In this document: positions 43,001 to 51,319 of the stretch, in pieces | Layout of the letters: each line of letters opens with the position of its first letter | How positions within the stretch are numbered: position 1 is the stretch's first letter | Assembly: GCF_018736045.1 (NCBI RefSeq) | Contig: NZ_CP076133.1 | Span: 2,178,544-2,242,543, forward strand | DNA length: 64,000 bases | Direction: 5' to 3' | Source: Flammeovirga yaeyamensis | Lineage (GTDB): Bacteria; Bacteroidota; Bacteroidia; Cytophagales; Flammeovirgaceae | Position numbers and translations under genes: made by a program | Notes under the pieces: model-generated | What the model saw: only the letters and a program-made list of their open reading frames with translations | Told to the model about the DNA's origin: nothing | Database searches by the model: none

Positions 43001-44341
43001 GCCTTCCTCCTTTAATGCCTGATGTGCCTCGGCTAAAATCGAAGCATACCATTCATAACCGTATTTAGAGAATTTCAACACCTGTTCTGGAATGATACTA
43101 AAATCTAAAGGCGATAAATTGAATTCCTTTCCAAATACTTTAGCCAATAACCAAGCAACATTGGCTAAGATAAAAGGATGTAATTTGATGGATCTATTCG
43201 TGATTAATTCGATGGCTAAATTCTTTAAAGAATAGCGATCGTGCTCACAATCTATTGCACTATTGTTTCTGTAGATCATCTGAAGATCCAGAACAATATG
43301 AGCTAATTTAGTATTGAAGTTTTCTTTTTTGGCTGCGGTAGAATTGTATCTATTTCTTTGGACTTGAATATCGTCGGCTTGTAGTTTTAAAATAAGAACT
43401 CCTAATGTTGCTTCTTTATCTACACTATTGAACGACCACCCTTTTGAACTCTTCTTTGTTTTTTCTTTTGATGCGTCTTTAATCCCTGCCTCATAAAGAT
43501 ATAAGGCCAAAGCTTCTTTATATTTTTTTGATAAGAAGAGCGCTTCACTTTTATGTTGGCTAAGATCAACTTCAATATCATCAGATAATTTTAGAGTGGA
43601 AGCATCAATATCCAATCGACAAACTGATATGTACTCCTTGATATAGGTTTGTAAGACAGTATCATGAATGACAGATGGAATTAATGGTTCGATAAGATTT
43701 AGATCTGCATCTCCATTTTCAATCTCTTTTAAAAGAATAAATGGCAATCGATTCTTGATGTCCGCATCTAAATCAAAGAATCTTTGGGTCTCGAAATAAC
43801 CAAACTGAACTAGCGTATGATAACCAAAGAACAGATTCATTTTATAGTTTGAACCTACCCCATCAAAATTCAAATACTGAGTAAAAATATATTGAAGCTG
43901 ACCATCAGAAAGGATAAAATCCCTTAAAGCATTTTCCAATTTAAACTCAGATCTACCCCATGATTCTACATATGGAGGGAGAGTCGATTGCAAAATGCTT
44001 AGGCACTCTGATACCAGTGCATCTTTTCTCTTAGAAAAATGATAAACTGCAAATAGAAAATGTTCTAAAGAATTGGCGTGATAATACTTGCCGTTTTGTA
44101 CCTGAAAAGGGGTAATCATCCCCAAAACTTCCATTTCTTCACAGGCTTGTTGCACCGACCTCTTTTGTGCTGATCGTGTCTGATCTGAAAAATAAGGTGT
44201 AATAATTCCTTCGACAATACTGCGTGCTTCCCCTCTGAAACCAACAGTGAGGAGAACGGTTGTATAAATATCGAGAGTAGTTTGATTGACACCTTCAAAC
44301 TGTTTTTCTACAGATTTAAATTGATCAAAATTGAAAGTCAT
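40091..44341 (-). CDS. SNF2-family DEAD/DEAH-box helicase
   Basis: A 1416-residue product. The first about 900 residues have no motif I recognise, except mixed helical repeats and a beta-rich block near 590-720. The SNF2 ATPase follows: GACLADDMGLGKTLQGLALML (Walker A with Lys), SLVIAPTSVTFNW, IIICSYGLLQTN, WNIVLLDEAQAIKN (motif II DEAQ), TGTPIENNLAELWNLF, PFILRRKKSEVL, then the second lobe HRALIFSQFVGFL, YQYLDGSTPLKKRE, SLKAGGTGLNLTAADYV and DRAHRIGQDRPVTVYRM. All ATPase motifs are intact. Bacterial SNF2 proteins move along or remodel DNA-protein complexes and include RNA polymerase recyclers and defence factors. Without partner genes here the role is open. Confidence 0.92.
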   Translation of the reverse strand: MTFNFDQFKSVEKQFEGVNQTTLDIYTTVLLTVGFRGEARSIVEGIITPYFSDQTRSAQKRSVQQACEEMEVLGMITPFQVQNGKYYHANSLEHFLFAVYHFSKRKDALVSECLSILQSTLPPYVESWGRSEFKLENALRDFILSDGQLQYIFTQYLNFDGVGSNYKMNLFFGYHTLVQFGYFETQRFFDLDADIKNRLPFILLKEIENGDADLNLIEPLIPSVIHDTVLQTYIKEYISVCRLDIDASTLKLSDDIEVDLSQHKSEALFLSKKYKEALALYLYEAGIKDASKEKTKKSSKGWSFNSVDKEATLGVLILKLQADDIQVQRNRYNSTAAKKENFNTKLAHIVLDLQMIYRNNSAIDCEHDRYSLKNLAIELITNRSIKLHPFILANVAWLLAKVFGKEFNLSPLDFSIIPEQVLKFSKYGYEWYASILAEAHQALKEEGYDDEFELEYLINDEFVKITEFLSVSEEEEWEVVLKKINTLAEDFKKNKKQASKGKSESRLLWVVADHQLYVQPMEQTKLKSGKWSKPKKISDRKLMTKQIKGMLDIDQDILSKAVKTYGRGYVDYDVLEVWKLLPGHPNVVLESDDNVSVIVEKRPMELHITEYKDTYKLFFDKDVNIDFPVKRETATRVIYYDVDKNVKSWSVNFPTDVIIPKSAKEQLKTVVASLGHSINVHSHVEEIQEELPEVMADNTIHALLSPRGNNILLEIFMKPYKTHPPYVTPAKGKEVLVEEIDRERTRCKRNLKQEEEIISQFFYHRPHLEMTHDGHFAWELRDREETLNTLLELQKGDVQPVVEWPKGARFKLLGNVSGSNINMQIQNKKRDWFAIGGDVQINEEVVVSLTDLMKQFRNDPNSKYVEIKENEFVALTDNLRKQLQALTSIGVEDKLEFRVHRMASYGVLNALSKEALVRADDSWTTLQSKIEETNGKVYPLPTTLQADLRDYQQDGYQWLSRLATWGGGACLADDMGLGKTLQGLALMLDKASDGPSLVIAPTSVTFNWVSEIRKFAPTITPKLLSASADRDQLIKDAKEYDIIICSYGLLQTNYKKMVEKDWNIVLLDEAQAIKNKTTKRSQVAMQLNGKMRVITTGTPIENNLAELWNLFEFINPGLLGNWESFNKNFILRITESGDEHHAKSAKKVLRKLIAPFILRRKKSEVLDELPPKTESVLSVDFNDDELTLYEAHRRTALEEIEGILQSKEQKDATLQVLAELTKLRQLCCHPQLIDHTWTLQGSKIKLLLETLHELKKGGHRALIFSQFVGFLQLIKNAIEDEGFTYQYLDGSTPLKKREKGISDFQKGLGDVYLISLKAGGTGLNLTAADYVIHMDPWWNPAVEDQATDRAHRIGQDRPVTVYRMITKNTIEEKMIALHSDKRELADDLLSGTSKASKLNTQELLKLLQANETLLKP

Positions 44342-44368
44342 ACTGAGTCAATGGAAGCTATAAAATGA

Positions 44369-44402
44369 CATTGGAAGATTACTTTTTAGCAATCTTCCAA
44401 TG
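44369..44402 (-). terminator. hairpin between the GNAT-like and SNF2 genes
   Basis: A perfect 12-bp stem (CATTGGAAGATT at 44369-44380, AATCTTCCAATG at 44391-44402) with a 10-base loop. On the minus strand it is followed only by TCATTTTAT, so it may end the upstream gene weakly or act as a processing or attenuation structure. Confidence 0.6.
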
Positions 44403-44415
44403 GTGAATAATGATA

Positions 44416-45534
44416 TTATAAAATATAAAAGCCGGAAATGTATTTATCCATCGGTCGATACGCTTCATAGTCAGAAGGCAAGGCCTCCTCAGTTCTAAGT
44501 ATCACCGATGTTTTGGAACCGCTGTTTAAGTGTTCCAACACTCCCCAATCTACTTTATCTTTTACTGTTTTGTAATCTTCTGAATCTGGATCCATCCAAA
44601 TAAAGGCCACATTTTTATCTTTTTCCTTCAAAACTGAAGATAAGAAATCTTGTACCTTATGTTCGTAACCTTTTTTCCAAAACAATCCTTCTACCGTTAC
44701 AAAAGTATGGTGTTTGAAGTTGAATAACCTATTGGCGTAGGGAATATAAGGCAACATGTATTTTGCGATCATTCCCTCTACTCCTGGAAGATGTTTAAAT
44801 TTCCAGTTTCCGATGTACACCTGTCCTCCAACGATTACCTCACCGTCTTCATTAAGCACATAGCTATCGTCGGTTAAGCCAATGGTTTCGTTAGAATAAA
44901 AAGCATAGTCTTTGTAAAAGTCGTCTGCTCTTTGTGTAATCAAAGATTTTTCGTTGGCTGATAGTTTTACCAAATGCTCACTTTTCTTTGGTGTGATACG
45001 GCTAAAAGTCAGTGTCGTCATACGACCCACCGTTTCAAAACCCACCTTTTCAGTAAACATCTTTGATCGAAGGTTATCGTTTTCTACCTGTGCATGAAAA
45101 CATTGTGGTGTGTTATTTTCTGCACTTTCAGGCATTCTATAGTCATTAAAGAAATTGATCAATTGCTGATCTAGAAAACTATTTTTCTTTTTCTTTTTAT
45201 TCGCATTCTGCTTTTTACTTTGCATTGAAGGCAAGAAAGCAAAATAACGAATATGGTATGTTTCTAGTGGATTCCCCTTCAGCTTAGTGCTTTTATGAAT
45301 TAAAGTTATTGTACTTAGAAGTGAATTATTTCTTCTAAGATTCAGAAAATAAGCTTTAGGGGTTCTCTCTAAGTTTTCTCTTGTTTCTGTATGTACATAT
45401 CTCAGACCGCCTTCGGTTCCCCAAAGCGTTTCTTCCAGCATATCCACTACATCATCTGTAAGTTCATCCGTTAATTCTAAAGAAATCGAACCCGATTGGG
45501 TAATAATATCTTTCATTCTGTTAACTATATACAT
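44416..45534 (-). CDS. GNAT-like protein of unknown substrate
   Basis: A 372-residue product. Residues about 70-190 have a shape like an N-acetyltransferase fold (LLSTITLIHKSTKLKG, then YHIRYFAFLPSMQ, and FHAQVENDNLRSKMFTEKVGFETVGRMTTLTFSRI). The last block is typical of the GNAT strand-helix-strand where the acceptor lies. A Lys-rich loop interrupts it at 103-117 (KKQNANKKKKK). The C-terminal half (VLNEDGEVIVGGQVYIGNWKFKHL to the end) is a second alpha/beta module that may be another GNAT lobe. M1 and M7 (45516) are both possible starts. Upstream of SNF2 on the same strand, but a hairpin lies between them. Confidence 0.65.
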   Translation of the reverse strand: MYIVNRMKDIITQSGSISLELTDELTDDVVDMLEETLWGTEGGLRYVHTETRENLERTPKAYFLNLRRNNSLLSTITLIHKSTKLKGNPLETYHIRYFAFLPSMQSKKQNANKKKKKNSFLDQQLINFFNDYRMPESAENNTPQCFHAQVENDNLRSKMFTEKVGFETVGRMTTLTFSRITPKKSEHLVKLSANEKSLITQRADDFYKDYAFYSNETIGLTDDSYVLNEDGEVIVGGQVYIGNWKFKHLPGVEGMIAKYMLPYIPYANRLFNFKHHTFVTVEGLFWKKGYEHKVQDFLSSVLKEKDKNVAFIWMDPDSEDYKTVKDKVDWGVLEHLNSGSKTSVILRTEEALPSDYEAYRPMDKYISGFYIL

Positions 45535-45654
45535 TGAGTCTTAATGACTCGTGAAATAAAAAATTGATTTAAGAACCTAAACTCGAAATAAAATATTTTT
45601 CATCGAACTTAGGCTATTCGTAAGGTAATTGTTCACCTTTAACATAAGCGAAAA

Positions 45655-45685
45655 CAAATTTATCGTAATTTTCTTACTAACCTAA
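45655..45685 (-). promoter_or_regulatory. Bacteroidota-type promoter for the GNAT-like gene
   Basis: On the minus strand TTAG (45685-45682, three of four to TTTG), 19 bases, then TAAATTTG (45662-45655, full match to TAnnTTTG). This predicts a start near 45650 and a leader of about 115 nt. The 472-base gap 45535-46006 otherwise holds only AT-rich sequence and, for the plus strand, a lone TAGTTTTG at 45945-45952 about 55 bases before the 44-residue gene. Confidence 0.5.
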
Positions 45686-46006
45686 AATAATAGATGAGAA
45701 ACTGATGTTAAAAAAAAATTAATTCAGGCATGTATATGTTATTTCATTATTCTTTAGATAAATGTCATTCGACTAAAAAACAAAGTATAAAACGCTCCTT
45801 GATGCGAGTTCAAAGTGTATTTTTTATAAAAATCATTATCTCATTTCTAAATAATAATGTTAAATATAATTTAATATCGAACAAAAAAATTGTTATTAAA
45901 TCAAATTTCAATCGGTTGCATTAGGTATTTTATTCACTTTCAATTAGTTTTGTATCAACGATTAAATAAGAATTTTAATAACCTTGAATATATAAATTTT
46001 ACTATC

Positions 46007-46141
46007 ATGAGCACTTCTTTTACAATGAGCGAAAGTACCCTTGAGTGGGGATCAAAAATTCTTTTTAATGAGGATAAAAAGAAAAAAGAGGCTGAAAAGG
46101 ACAAAGCAACAAAAAAGTCTAAGAAAGAAACTCAGTCTTAA
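46007..46141 (+). CDS. small highly charged protein, 44 aa
   Basis: The ATG at 46007 gives MSTSFTMSESTLEWGSKILF, then NEDKKKKEAEKDKATKKSKKETQS. The N-terminal half could form one amphipathic segment, and the rest is Lys/Glu-rich, helical and probably disordered. The frame is open further upstream, but those residues are AT-driven and unlike a protein. A strong terminator 65 bases after the stop and a TAGTTTTG box about 55 bases before the start make this a separate transcription unit. Function unknown. Confidence 0.65.
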   Translation: MSTSFTMSESTLEWGSKILFNEDKKKKEAEKDKATKKSKKETQS

Positions 46142-46206
46142 TTCACTAAAATCTTTAACCTTTAAGATAAACTCACATAACCACATAAAAACTTAACTCA
46201 CTCATG

Positions 46207-46236
46207 GAGAGACATTCGTTTGTCTCTCTTTTTTTG
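46207..46236 (+). terminator. Rho-independent terminator after the 44-residue gene
   Basis: A perfect 8-bp stem GAGAGACA / TGTCTCTC with a six-base loop is followed by eight T. Confidence 0.93.
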
Positions 46237-46429
46237 TCGTTTACTTTCTTTCAGTAATCGATAAATACTGTTTAAATATATATGTGCGTTGTTAGTCGAA
46301 AATAACTGTAATTTCCCCAATTAAACATCAAATTAGTACTTGTGAAATGGAAACTAAGAAAATGTGGACTTAAAGCTTCATTAAATAAATCAGTTTCAAT
46401 TAGGAATTAAATCATCATCACTAACACTT

Positions 46430-46903
46430 ATGCAACGTACTATTTGTATTCTAATATTTCTTGCCTTTACCTCGTGTATTAAAAAATCGAATATACCCAA
46501 TATTCAAGGTACATGGGAATTAATTTCTGCGGAGAGTGTGGAAAACGAAGAATCAAAAACTATGGATCTAAGCGATCGAAGAATGATTAAAATGTTTAGT
46601 CAGCAACACTTTGCCTTTTTTAATCACGATGTACATCATGGAAAAGATAGCTCAGAATATTATGCTTCAGGTGGAGGAACCTATCGTCTTGCTGGAGATC
46701 AGTATACCGAAAATTTAGAGTATTGTAGTTATCGCCCTTGGGAAGGACACAAATTTACTTTCCGATTGTATTTTGAAGGCGATACGCTGGTTCAAATCGG
46801 AAAAGAAGAAATCGAATCACTTGGGGTCGATCGTTTGATTATTGAAAAGTATAAAAGAATTGAACGAAAAGTGAAGAATATTCATGCTTTACCGTTAATG
46901 TAA
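46430..46903 (+). CDS. lipocalin-like lipoprotein
   Basis: A 157-residue product. Lipoprotein signal MQRTICILIFLAFTSC, then IKKSN. The mature part opens IQGTWELISAESV, the lipocalin-type GxW start, and continues with short strands (FAFFNHDVHHGKDSSEYYASGGGTYRLAGDQYTENLEYC; FTFRLYFEGDTLVQIGK; LIIEKYKRI) as in small calycin-like proteins of Bacteroidota. A ligand cannot be inferred. It is convergent with the RND operon and shares a terminator with it. Confidence 0.78.
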   Translation: MQRTICILIFLAFTSCIKKSNIPNIQGTWELISAESVENEESKTMDLSDRRMIKMFSQQHFAFFNHDVHHGKDSSEYYASGGGTYRLAGDQYTENLEYCSYRPWEGHKFTFRLYFEGDTLVQIGKEEIESLGVDRLIIEKYKRIERKVKNIHALPLM

Positions 46904-46908
46904 AGTAT

Positions 46909-46939
46909 AAAAAAACCACCTCTAACTTAGAGGTGGTTT
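46909..46939. terminator. bidirectional Rho-independent terminator
   Basis: A perfect 11-bp stem AAACCACCTCT (46913-46923) / AGAGGTGGTTT (46929-46939) with a five-base loop. The A run to the left gives the U tract for the RND operon on the minus strand. The plus-strand T run is short. Confidence 0.88.
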
Positions 46940-46965
46940 ATAGCAATTAATAATATAGTTGTTCT

Positions 46966-48276
46966 TTAGTTGATAGTTAGATGCCCTATTGCTCTAGTAT
47001 AATAAGTCATCTGGATTTGTGCCTTTAATTTACTTTGGATGTATTCTACCACCGCCTGCTCAACATATAACTGAGCATCGATTACTTCTAGAATTTCGAT
47101 CATCCCTTTTGTAAATCTATCTTCAAGAACCGCTGCATTCTCTCTTGCTTTTGTTAGTGAAGAATACGCTATTTCGGTTTCTTTCATTGCGTTTTCGTAA
47201 GCCACTCGTTTCTGAGCGATTTCCAATTGTTGCAATTCATTTTCTCTTTCTACAGACAATGCTGCATTTTGTATTTTTATCTGCTGAGCTGTCTTTAATT
47301 GTGTCTTTTTCCCTGCATTATAAATCGGAATATTCAACATTAACCCTGCCTGAACGTTTGGTACTGCACCCGGTAACATATTGTAACCTGGAGAAGCATA
47401 AGAAGCTGTACCCACACCTGATAACTGAGGGCGATACATACCACTAATAATCTTCTTGTCGTGCTCTTCCAACTGTAACATTTTCTCTTTCACCAATAAT
47501 TCTGGTCGAGTAATGTGCTGCAGTTCAGAATATTCTGGGTGATTAATCAAGATAGAATCGGATACCACAGTACCTTCTTCGAACTCTTTTCCGATCAATC
47601 TGTTCAAAGACATCAAAAACAACTTGTATGTATTTTCTGACTGCACCACGGCCAATTGGGCACGTTTCACTCTCACTTCCGTCATCAAGACATCACTTTT
47701 ATTTGCTTGTCCGAACGATAGTTTTTGTGAGACCAAATCTTGTACTCTAATCAAGTCGTGCTCATAGTCTTTCATGGCTTTCACCACTTCCTTTTGAGCC
47801 ACTGTCTGCCAATACTGAAGATCCGTTGCCATAATCACATCTTGAGTAGTGATCGATAACTCATCCATTTTAATTTGATTGGCTACAGCTGCTTTTTGCT
47901 TACGCTCTTTCAACACTCCACCTTGATAAATCGGCTGAGTAACACTCGTGTACAAACCATATTGATGATTGGCTAAACCACCCAATTCAGCACCTGATAA
48001 CTCTCCCAATCTTGCATCGTCTGGAAGACTGAAAGTCATAGGATTTTGAACATACCAATAATCCGCACTCGCATCAAGCTTTGGCATCATATCGGCAATT
48101 GTTGTTTTATATTGTTGATAGGAAATTTCAACATTTCCTTCTGCCATTTTCACTAATTGTTCGTGGTTTACGGCATCCTTTCTGTATTCTTGAAGGAAAG
48201 GGTCCGTGGCAATTTGTCCATAAAGTGATGATAAACTAAGGCACATCACTCCTATCAATACTCCTAAGTTTTTCAT
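46966..48276 (-). CDS. TolC-family outer membrane protein of an RND pump
   Basis: A 436-residue product. A signal peptide (MKNLGVLIGVMCLSLSSLYGQ) is followed by two OEP hairpin repeats (VKMAEGNVEISYQQYKTTIADMMPKLDASADYW; VKEKMLQLEEHDKKIISGMYRPQLSGVGTASY; ARENAAVLEDRFTKGMIEILEVIDAQLYVEQA). It forms the outer-membrane exit duct. The gene starts 2 bases after the RND transporter stop, so it is the last gene of a tightly packed adaptor-transporter-duct operon. Confidence 0.93.
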   Translation of the reverse strand: MKNLGVLIGVMCLSLSSLYGQIATDPFLQEYRKDAVNHEQLVKMAEGNVEISYQQYKTTIADMMPKLDASADYWYVQNPMTFSLPDDARLGELSGAELGGLANHQYGLYTSVTQPIYQGGVLKERKQKAAVANQIKMDELSITTQDVIMATDLQYWQTVAQKEVVKAMKDYEHDLIRVQDLVSQKLSFGQANKSDVLMTEVRVKRAQLAVVQSENTYKLFLMSLNRLIGKEFEEGTVVSDSILINHPEYSELQHITRPELLVKEKMLQLEEHDKKIISGMYRPQLSGVGTASYASPGYNMLPGAVPNVQAGLMLNIPIYNAGKKTQLKTAQQIKIQNAALSVERENELQQLEIAQKRVAYENAMKETEIAYSSLTKARENAAVLEDRFTKGMIEILEVIDAQLYVEQAVVEYIQSKLKAQIQMTYYTRAIGHLTIN

Positions 48277-48278
48277 AG

Positions 48279-51200
48279 CTATTTCTTGATTTTAATTTGA
48301 TAGAAAATGGAATAAATTACTGGTACTGCCCACAATGTAAGTAGTGTTGCAAAGCCTAATCCGAAGATAATGGTCACTGACATGGCACCAAAGACACTAT
48401 CAGGTAATAATGGGAACATACCAAACATGGTCGTAATGGCCGCCATTAATACAGGTCGTGTTCTGGAAATCGTCGCTTTCAAGATACTTTCTAACTGAGT
48501 CTCTCCAAGTTTCAATTGTATGTTGACTTCATCAAGTAGTACGATAATGTTCTTGATGATCATACCGAGTAGACCAATCCAACCGATAAACGACATAAAG
48601 TCGAAGGCTTTACCTAAACCAACCAAACCGAATATCACTCCAATTAACGATAGTGGAAGTAATAATAAGACGATGGTGGTTTGTTTATAATTACCAAACA
48701 ATGCAATCAGAATAGCGATAATAAGAAGGAAAGCCAAAGGGAAGAAAGTCACAATCGCTTCGACTGCTTCTCCTTGATTTTTCTTCTCCGCGTCCCACAT
48801 GAAAGAATAACCCTCAGGTAACTCAATAGCTTCAATCTTGGCTTGAACATCTTTTTGTAGTTCTCCTGTAGTTACTCCTTCAATAGGATCACATAGTGCT
48901 GAGATAGCACGGTGTCTGTTGTAAGTTTGGATGTATGGATATTCGTAATCAATATTAATCTTCTTAATCACTTGTTGTAATGGCACCGAATTATTGGCCG
49001 TTACAATATTGATGTTCTGAAGTTTATTAAAATCAGCTACTTCCCCTTCATTCGTTTTTAAAACGATAGGAAGCAACTCGTTTTCTTCTCTGTAAGTACC
49101 AACAGTGATACCTTCGCTCATCACTCTTACTGATTCGGCAATGTTCTTTCTGCTAATATTTGATTTTGCCGCTTTCGCATCAGCATATTCCAATTCCCAA
49201 ACTGGCGACATGTTGAACCAAGAACTGTGGACATGACGAGATAATTTCGACTCCCTCATGATATCTAAAGCGATATTATTTAATGAGTCTAGTACCTCTA
49301 TATCTTTACCCATAAATCTTGCTTCGACTTTACCGTCTAAAGGAGTCATTACCGAATAAAGTTCTGGTCGAACAAAAAGTTCTGGGAAAAGGTCGTATTT
49401 CTGATCTTCTAATCTTGAGAAAACTTTCTCTACATTATCATAGTCTTCGCACTCAACTATAAAGCTAAGTACGTTGGTTTGTGGACCATAACTTGATGAT
49501 GCCAAGAAGTATCTTGGAGGAGTCATACCGACCGTCATCGTTACATCTTTTACCTCTTCTTGTTCGCTTAACCAATTGTAGATCTTATCGCCTTGTTCTT
49601 CTGTGTAGTAGATAAATGATCCCTCTGGAGTGAAAGCATTGATCTTAAATAAGTTCTTTTCCAACTCCGGCATAAATACTACTTTCAGGTTTTTACTCAC
49701 CAATAATGAAGTACCGAAAATACCCAATATCACCGCTAGGGAAATAAACTTATGTTTAATTGATAGCGTTAGGAAAGCTCTAAACTTCTGATAGAACTTA
49801 CCACCATATAAATCTACTTCTTCGTCGCTATTTTCTGTATTGTCTTCCAAGAAGGTATCACAAGCTAGAGGCGATTGCGTTAAGGCAAAAATCCAGCTTA
49901 AGAACAATGAAATGGCCAAAACGGAGAATAAAGAAGATAAGTATTCACCTGTCGCATCCGGAGAAATACGGATAGGAAGGAAGGTTAGAATGGCAATAAT
50001 TGTTGCTCCCAATAAAGGCCATGACGACGATTGTGCTGACTGATAAATGGCTTCTTTCTTAGGGATTCCTTGCTTGATTTTCATCAAGATGGATTCTATG
50101 ACCACGATGGCGTTATCTACCAACATACCCATAGCAATAATTAAGGCCGCTAAACTTACTCTTTCCATGTTGATTCCAAATGCCAACATGAATATCAAAG
50201 TACCTAAAATGGAGAAGACCAAACCAGATCCTACCAACAATCCATTCTTTAAACCAATAAAGAACAGAAGGATAATTACTACTGTACCAACAGAAGCAAT
50301 TAAGTTGAATACAAAACCATCGTTGGCTGTTTTCGACTCGATTCCTTGGTTATAGATATTCTTCAGGTGAATACCTGCGGGTAAATCCTCTTTTAATTCT
50401 TGAAGTCTCTTATCTACTGCTGCCCCCACTTCTACTACATTGGCACCTGCTGATGCTGAGATCGCAAAACCCACTGCCGATTGGCCTTGAATTTTCATTT
50501 TTGTCGTATAAGGAGAAGCGTAACTTTCTTCTATTTCTGCAACATCTTTCAGTTGAATCTGCTTGCCATTTCTATTGGTGATGAATAAATGTCCAATTTC
50601 ATCAACCATCGAAAAGTCGCCTGCCACTTTTACTCTAAGACGTTGTTTGTCTGTATTGACAAAGCCAGAGTTGACTAACTTGTTTTGTTGATTTAAAGCA
50701 TTGACTACCTCTTCCAAAGACACTCCCAATTGGTGCATTTTTCCAAAGGTCAATTTGATATCGACACTTTCTTGAGGTTTACCAAAAAGCACTACTTTAG
50801 CCACATTCGGGACTTTAAGTAATTCTTTTTTATAATCGTCTGCGATATCGTTTAATTCTCTGTAAGTAAATCCTTCACCATAGATGCCATAGAACAAACC
50901 TAATACATCGGCAAAATCATCATTTACTATGGACGTTGATGCTCCCGCAGGAAGCTGACCTTGAACGTCGCCTACTTTTCTTCTCAGGATATCCCACATT
51001 TGTGGAATTTCATCACCAGGAATTGTCTTTTTAAGTACTACCAGAATTCTTGATACCCCATTTCTACTATCAGAGTCCAAGAAATCCAAACCGTCCATTG
51101 CTTGGATAGCTTCTTCCAGTTTATCTGTTACCTGTTGTTCTACCTCTTCTGCAGATGCACCAGGATAAGTCGTTAACACTACGGCTTGTTTGATGGTAAA

Positions 51201-51317
51201 TGGAGCATCTTCTAGTTTACCTACTTTCTCGTAAGAAACTACACCTCCAAGAATTACCAATAGCAAGACAAACCATGAGAACGGTTTATTTTCTAAAGTA
51301 AATTTCGTGATATTCAT
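48279..51317 (-). CDS. RND-family efflux transporter
   Basis: A 1012-residue product with the standard two-fold RND layout: TM1 (FSWFVLLLVILGGVVSYEKV), the first periplasmic loop (TYPGASAEEVEQQVTDKLEEA), TM2-6 at about 335-475, TM7 at about 525, the second periplasmic loop, and TM8-12 to the end. In TM4 the motif reads MGMLVDNAIVVIESI, keeping the first of the two proton-relay acids but with Asn at the second position, a variant seen in many AcrB-like pumps of Bacteroidota. It exports drugs, dyes or organic acids by proton motive force. The substrate cannot be read, and the metal-specific CusA Met clusters are not visible. It lies 2 bases from each neighbour. Confidence 0.94.
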   Translation of the reverse strand: MNITKFTLENKPFSWFVLLLVILGGVVSYEKVGKLEDAPFTIKQAVVLTTYPGASAEEVEQQVTDKLEEAIQAMDGLDFLDSDSRNGVSRILVVLKKTIPGDEIPQMWDILRRKVGDVQGQLPAGASTSIVNDDFADVLGLFYGIYGEGFTYRELNDIADDYKKELLKVPNVAKVVLFGKPQESVDIKLTFGKMHQLGVSLEEVVNALNQQNKLVNSGFVNTDKQRLRVKVAGDFSMVDEIGHLFITNRNGKQIQLKDVAEIEESYASPYTTKMKIQGQSAVGFAISASAGANVVEVGAAVDKRLQELKEDLPAGIHLKNIYNQGIESKTANDGFVFNLIASVGTVVIILLFFIGLKNGLLVGSGLVFSILGTLIFMLAFGINMERVSLAALIIAMGMLVDNAIVVIESILMKIKQGIPKKEAIYQSAQSSSWPLLGATIIAILTFLPIRISPDATGEYLSSLFSVLAISLFLSWIFALTQSPLACDTFLEDNTENSDEEVDLYGGKFYQKFRAFLTLSIKHKFISLAVILGIFGTSLLVSKNLKVVFMPELEKNLFKINAFTPEGSFIYYTEEQGDKIYNWLSEQEEVKDVTMTVGMTPPRYFLASSSYGPQTNVLSFIVECEDYDNVEKVFSRLEDQKYDLFPELFVRPELYSVMTPLDGKVEARFMGKDIEVLDSLNNIALDIMRESKLSRHVHSSWFNMSPVWELEYADAKAAKSNISRKNIAESVRVMSEGITVGTYREENELLPIVLKTNEGEVADFNKLQNINIVTANNSVPLQQVIKKINIDYEYPYIQTYNRHRAISALCDPIEGVTTGELQKDVQAKIEAIELPEGYSFMWDAEKKNQGEAVEAIVTFFPLAFLLIIAILIALFGNYKQTTIVLLLLPLSLIGVIFGLVGLGKAFDFMSFIGWIGLLGMIIKNIIVLLDEVNIQLKLGETQLESILKATISRTRPVLMAAITTMFGMFPLLPDSVFGAMSVTIIFGLGFATLLTLWAVPVIYSIFYQIKIKK

Positions 51318-51319
51318 AC

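Noticed and set aside
49840..50355. Plus-strand ORFs inside the RND transporter gene
   Set aside because: Antisense to membrane-helix codons, a common artefact.
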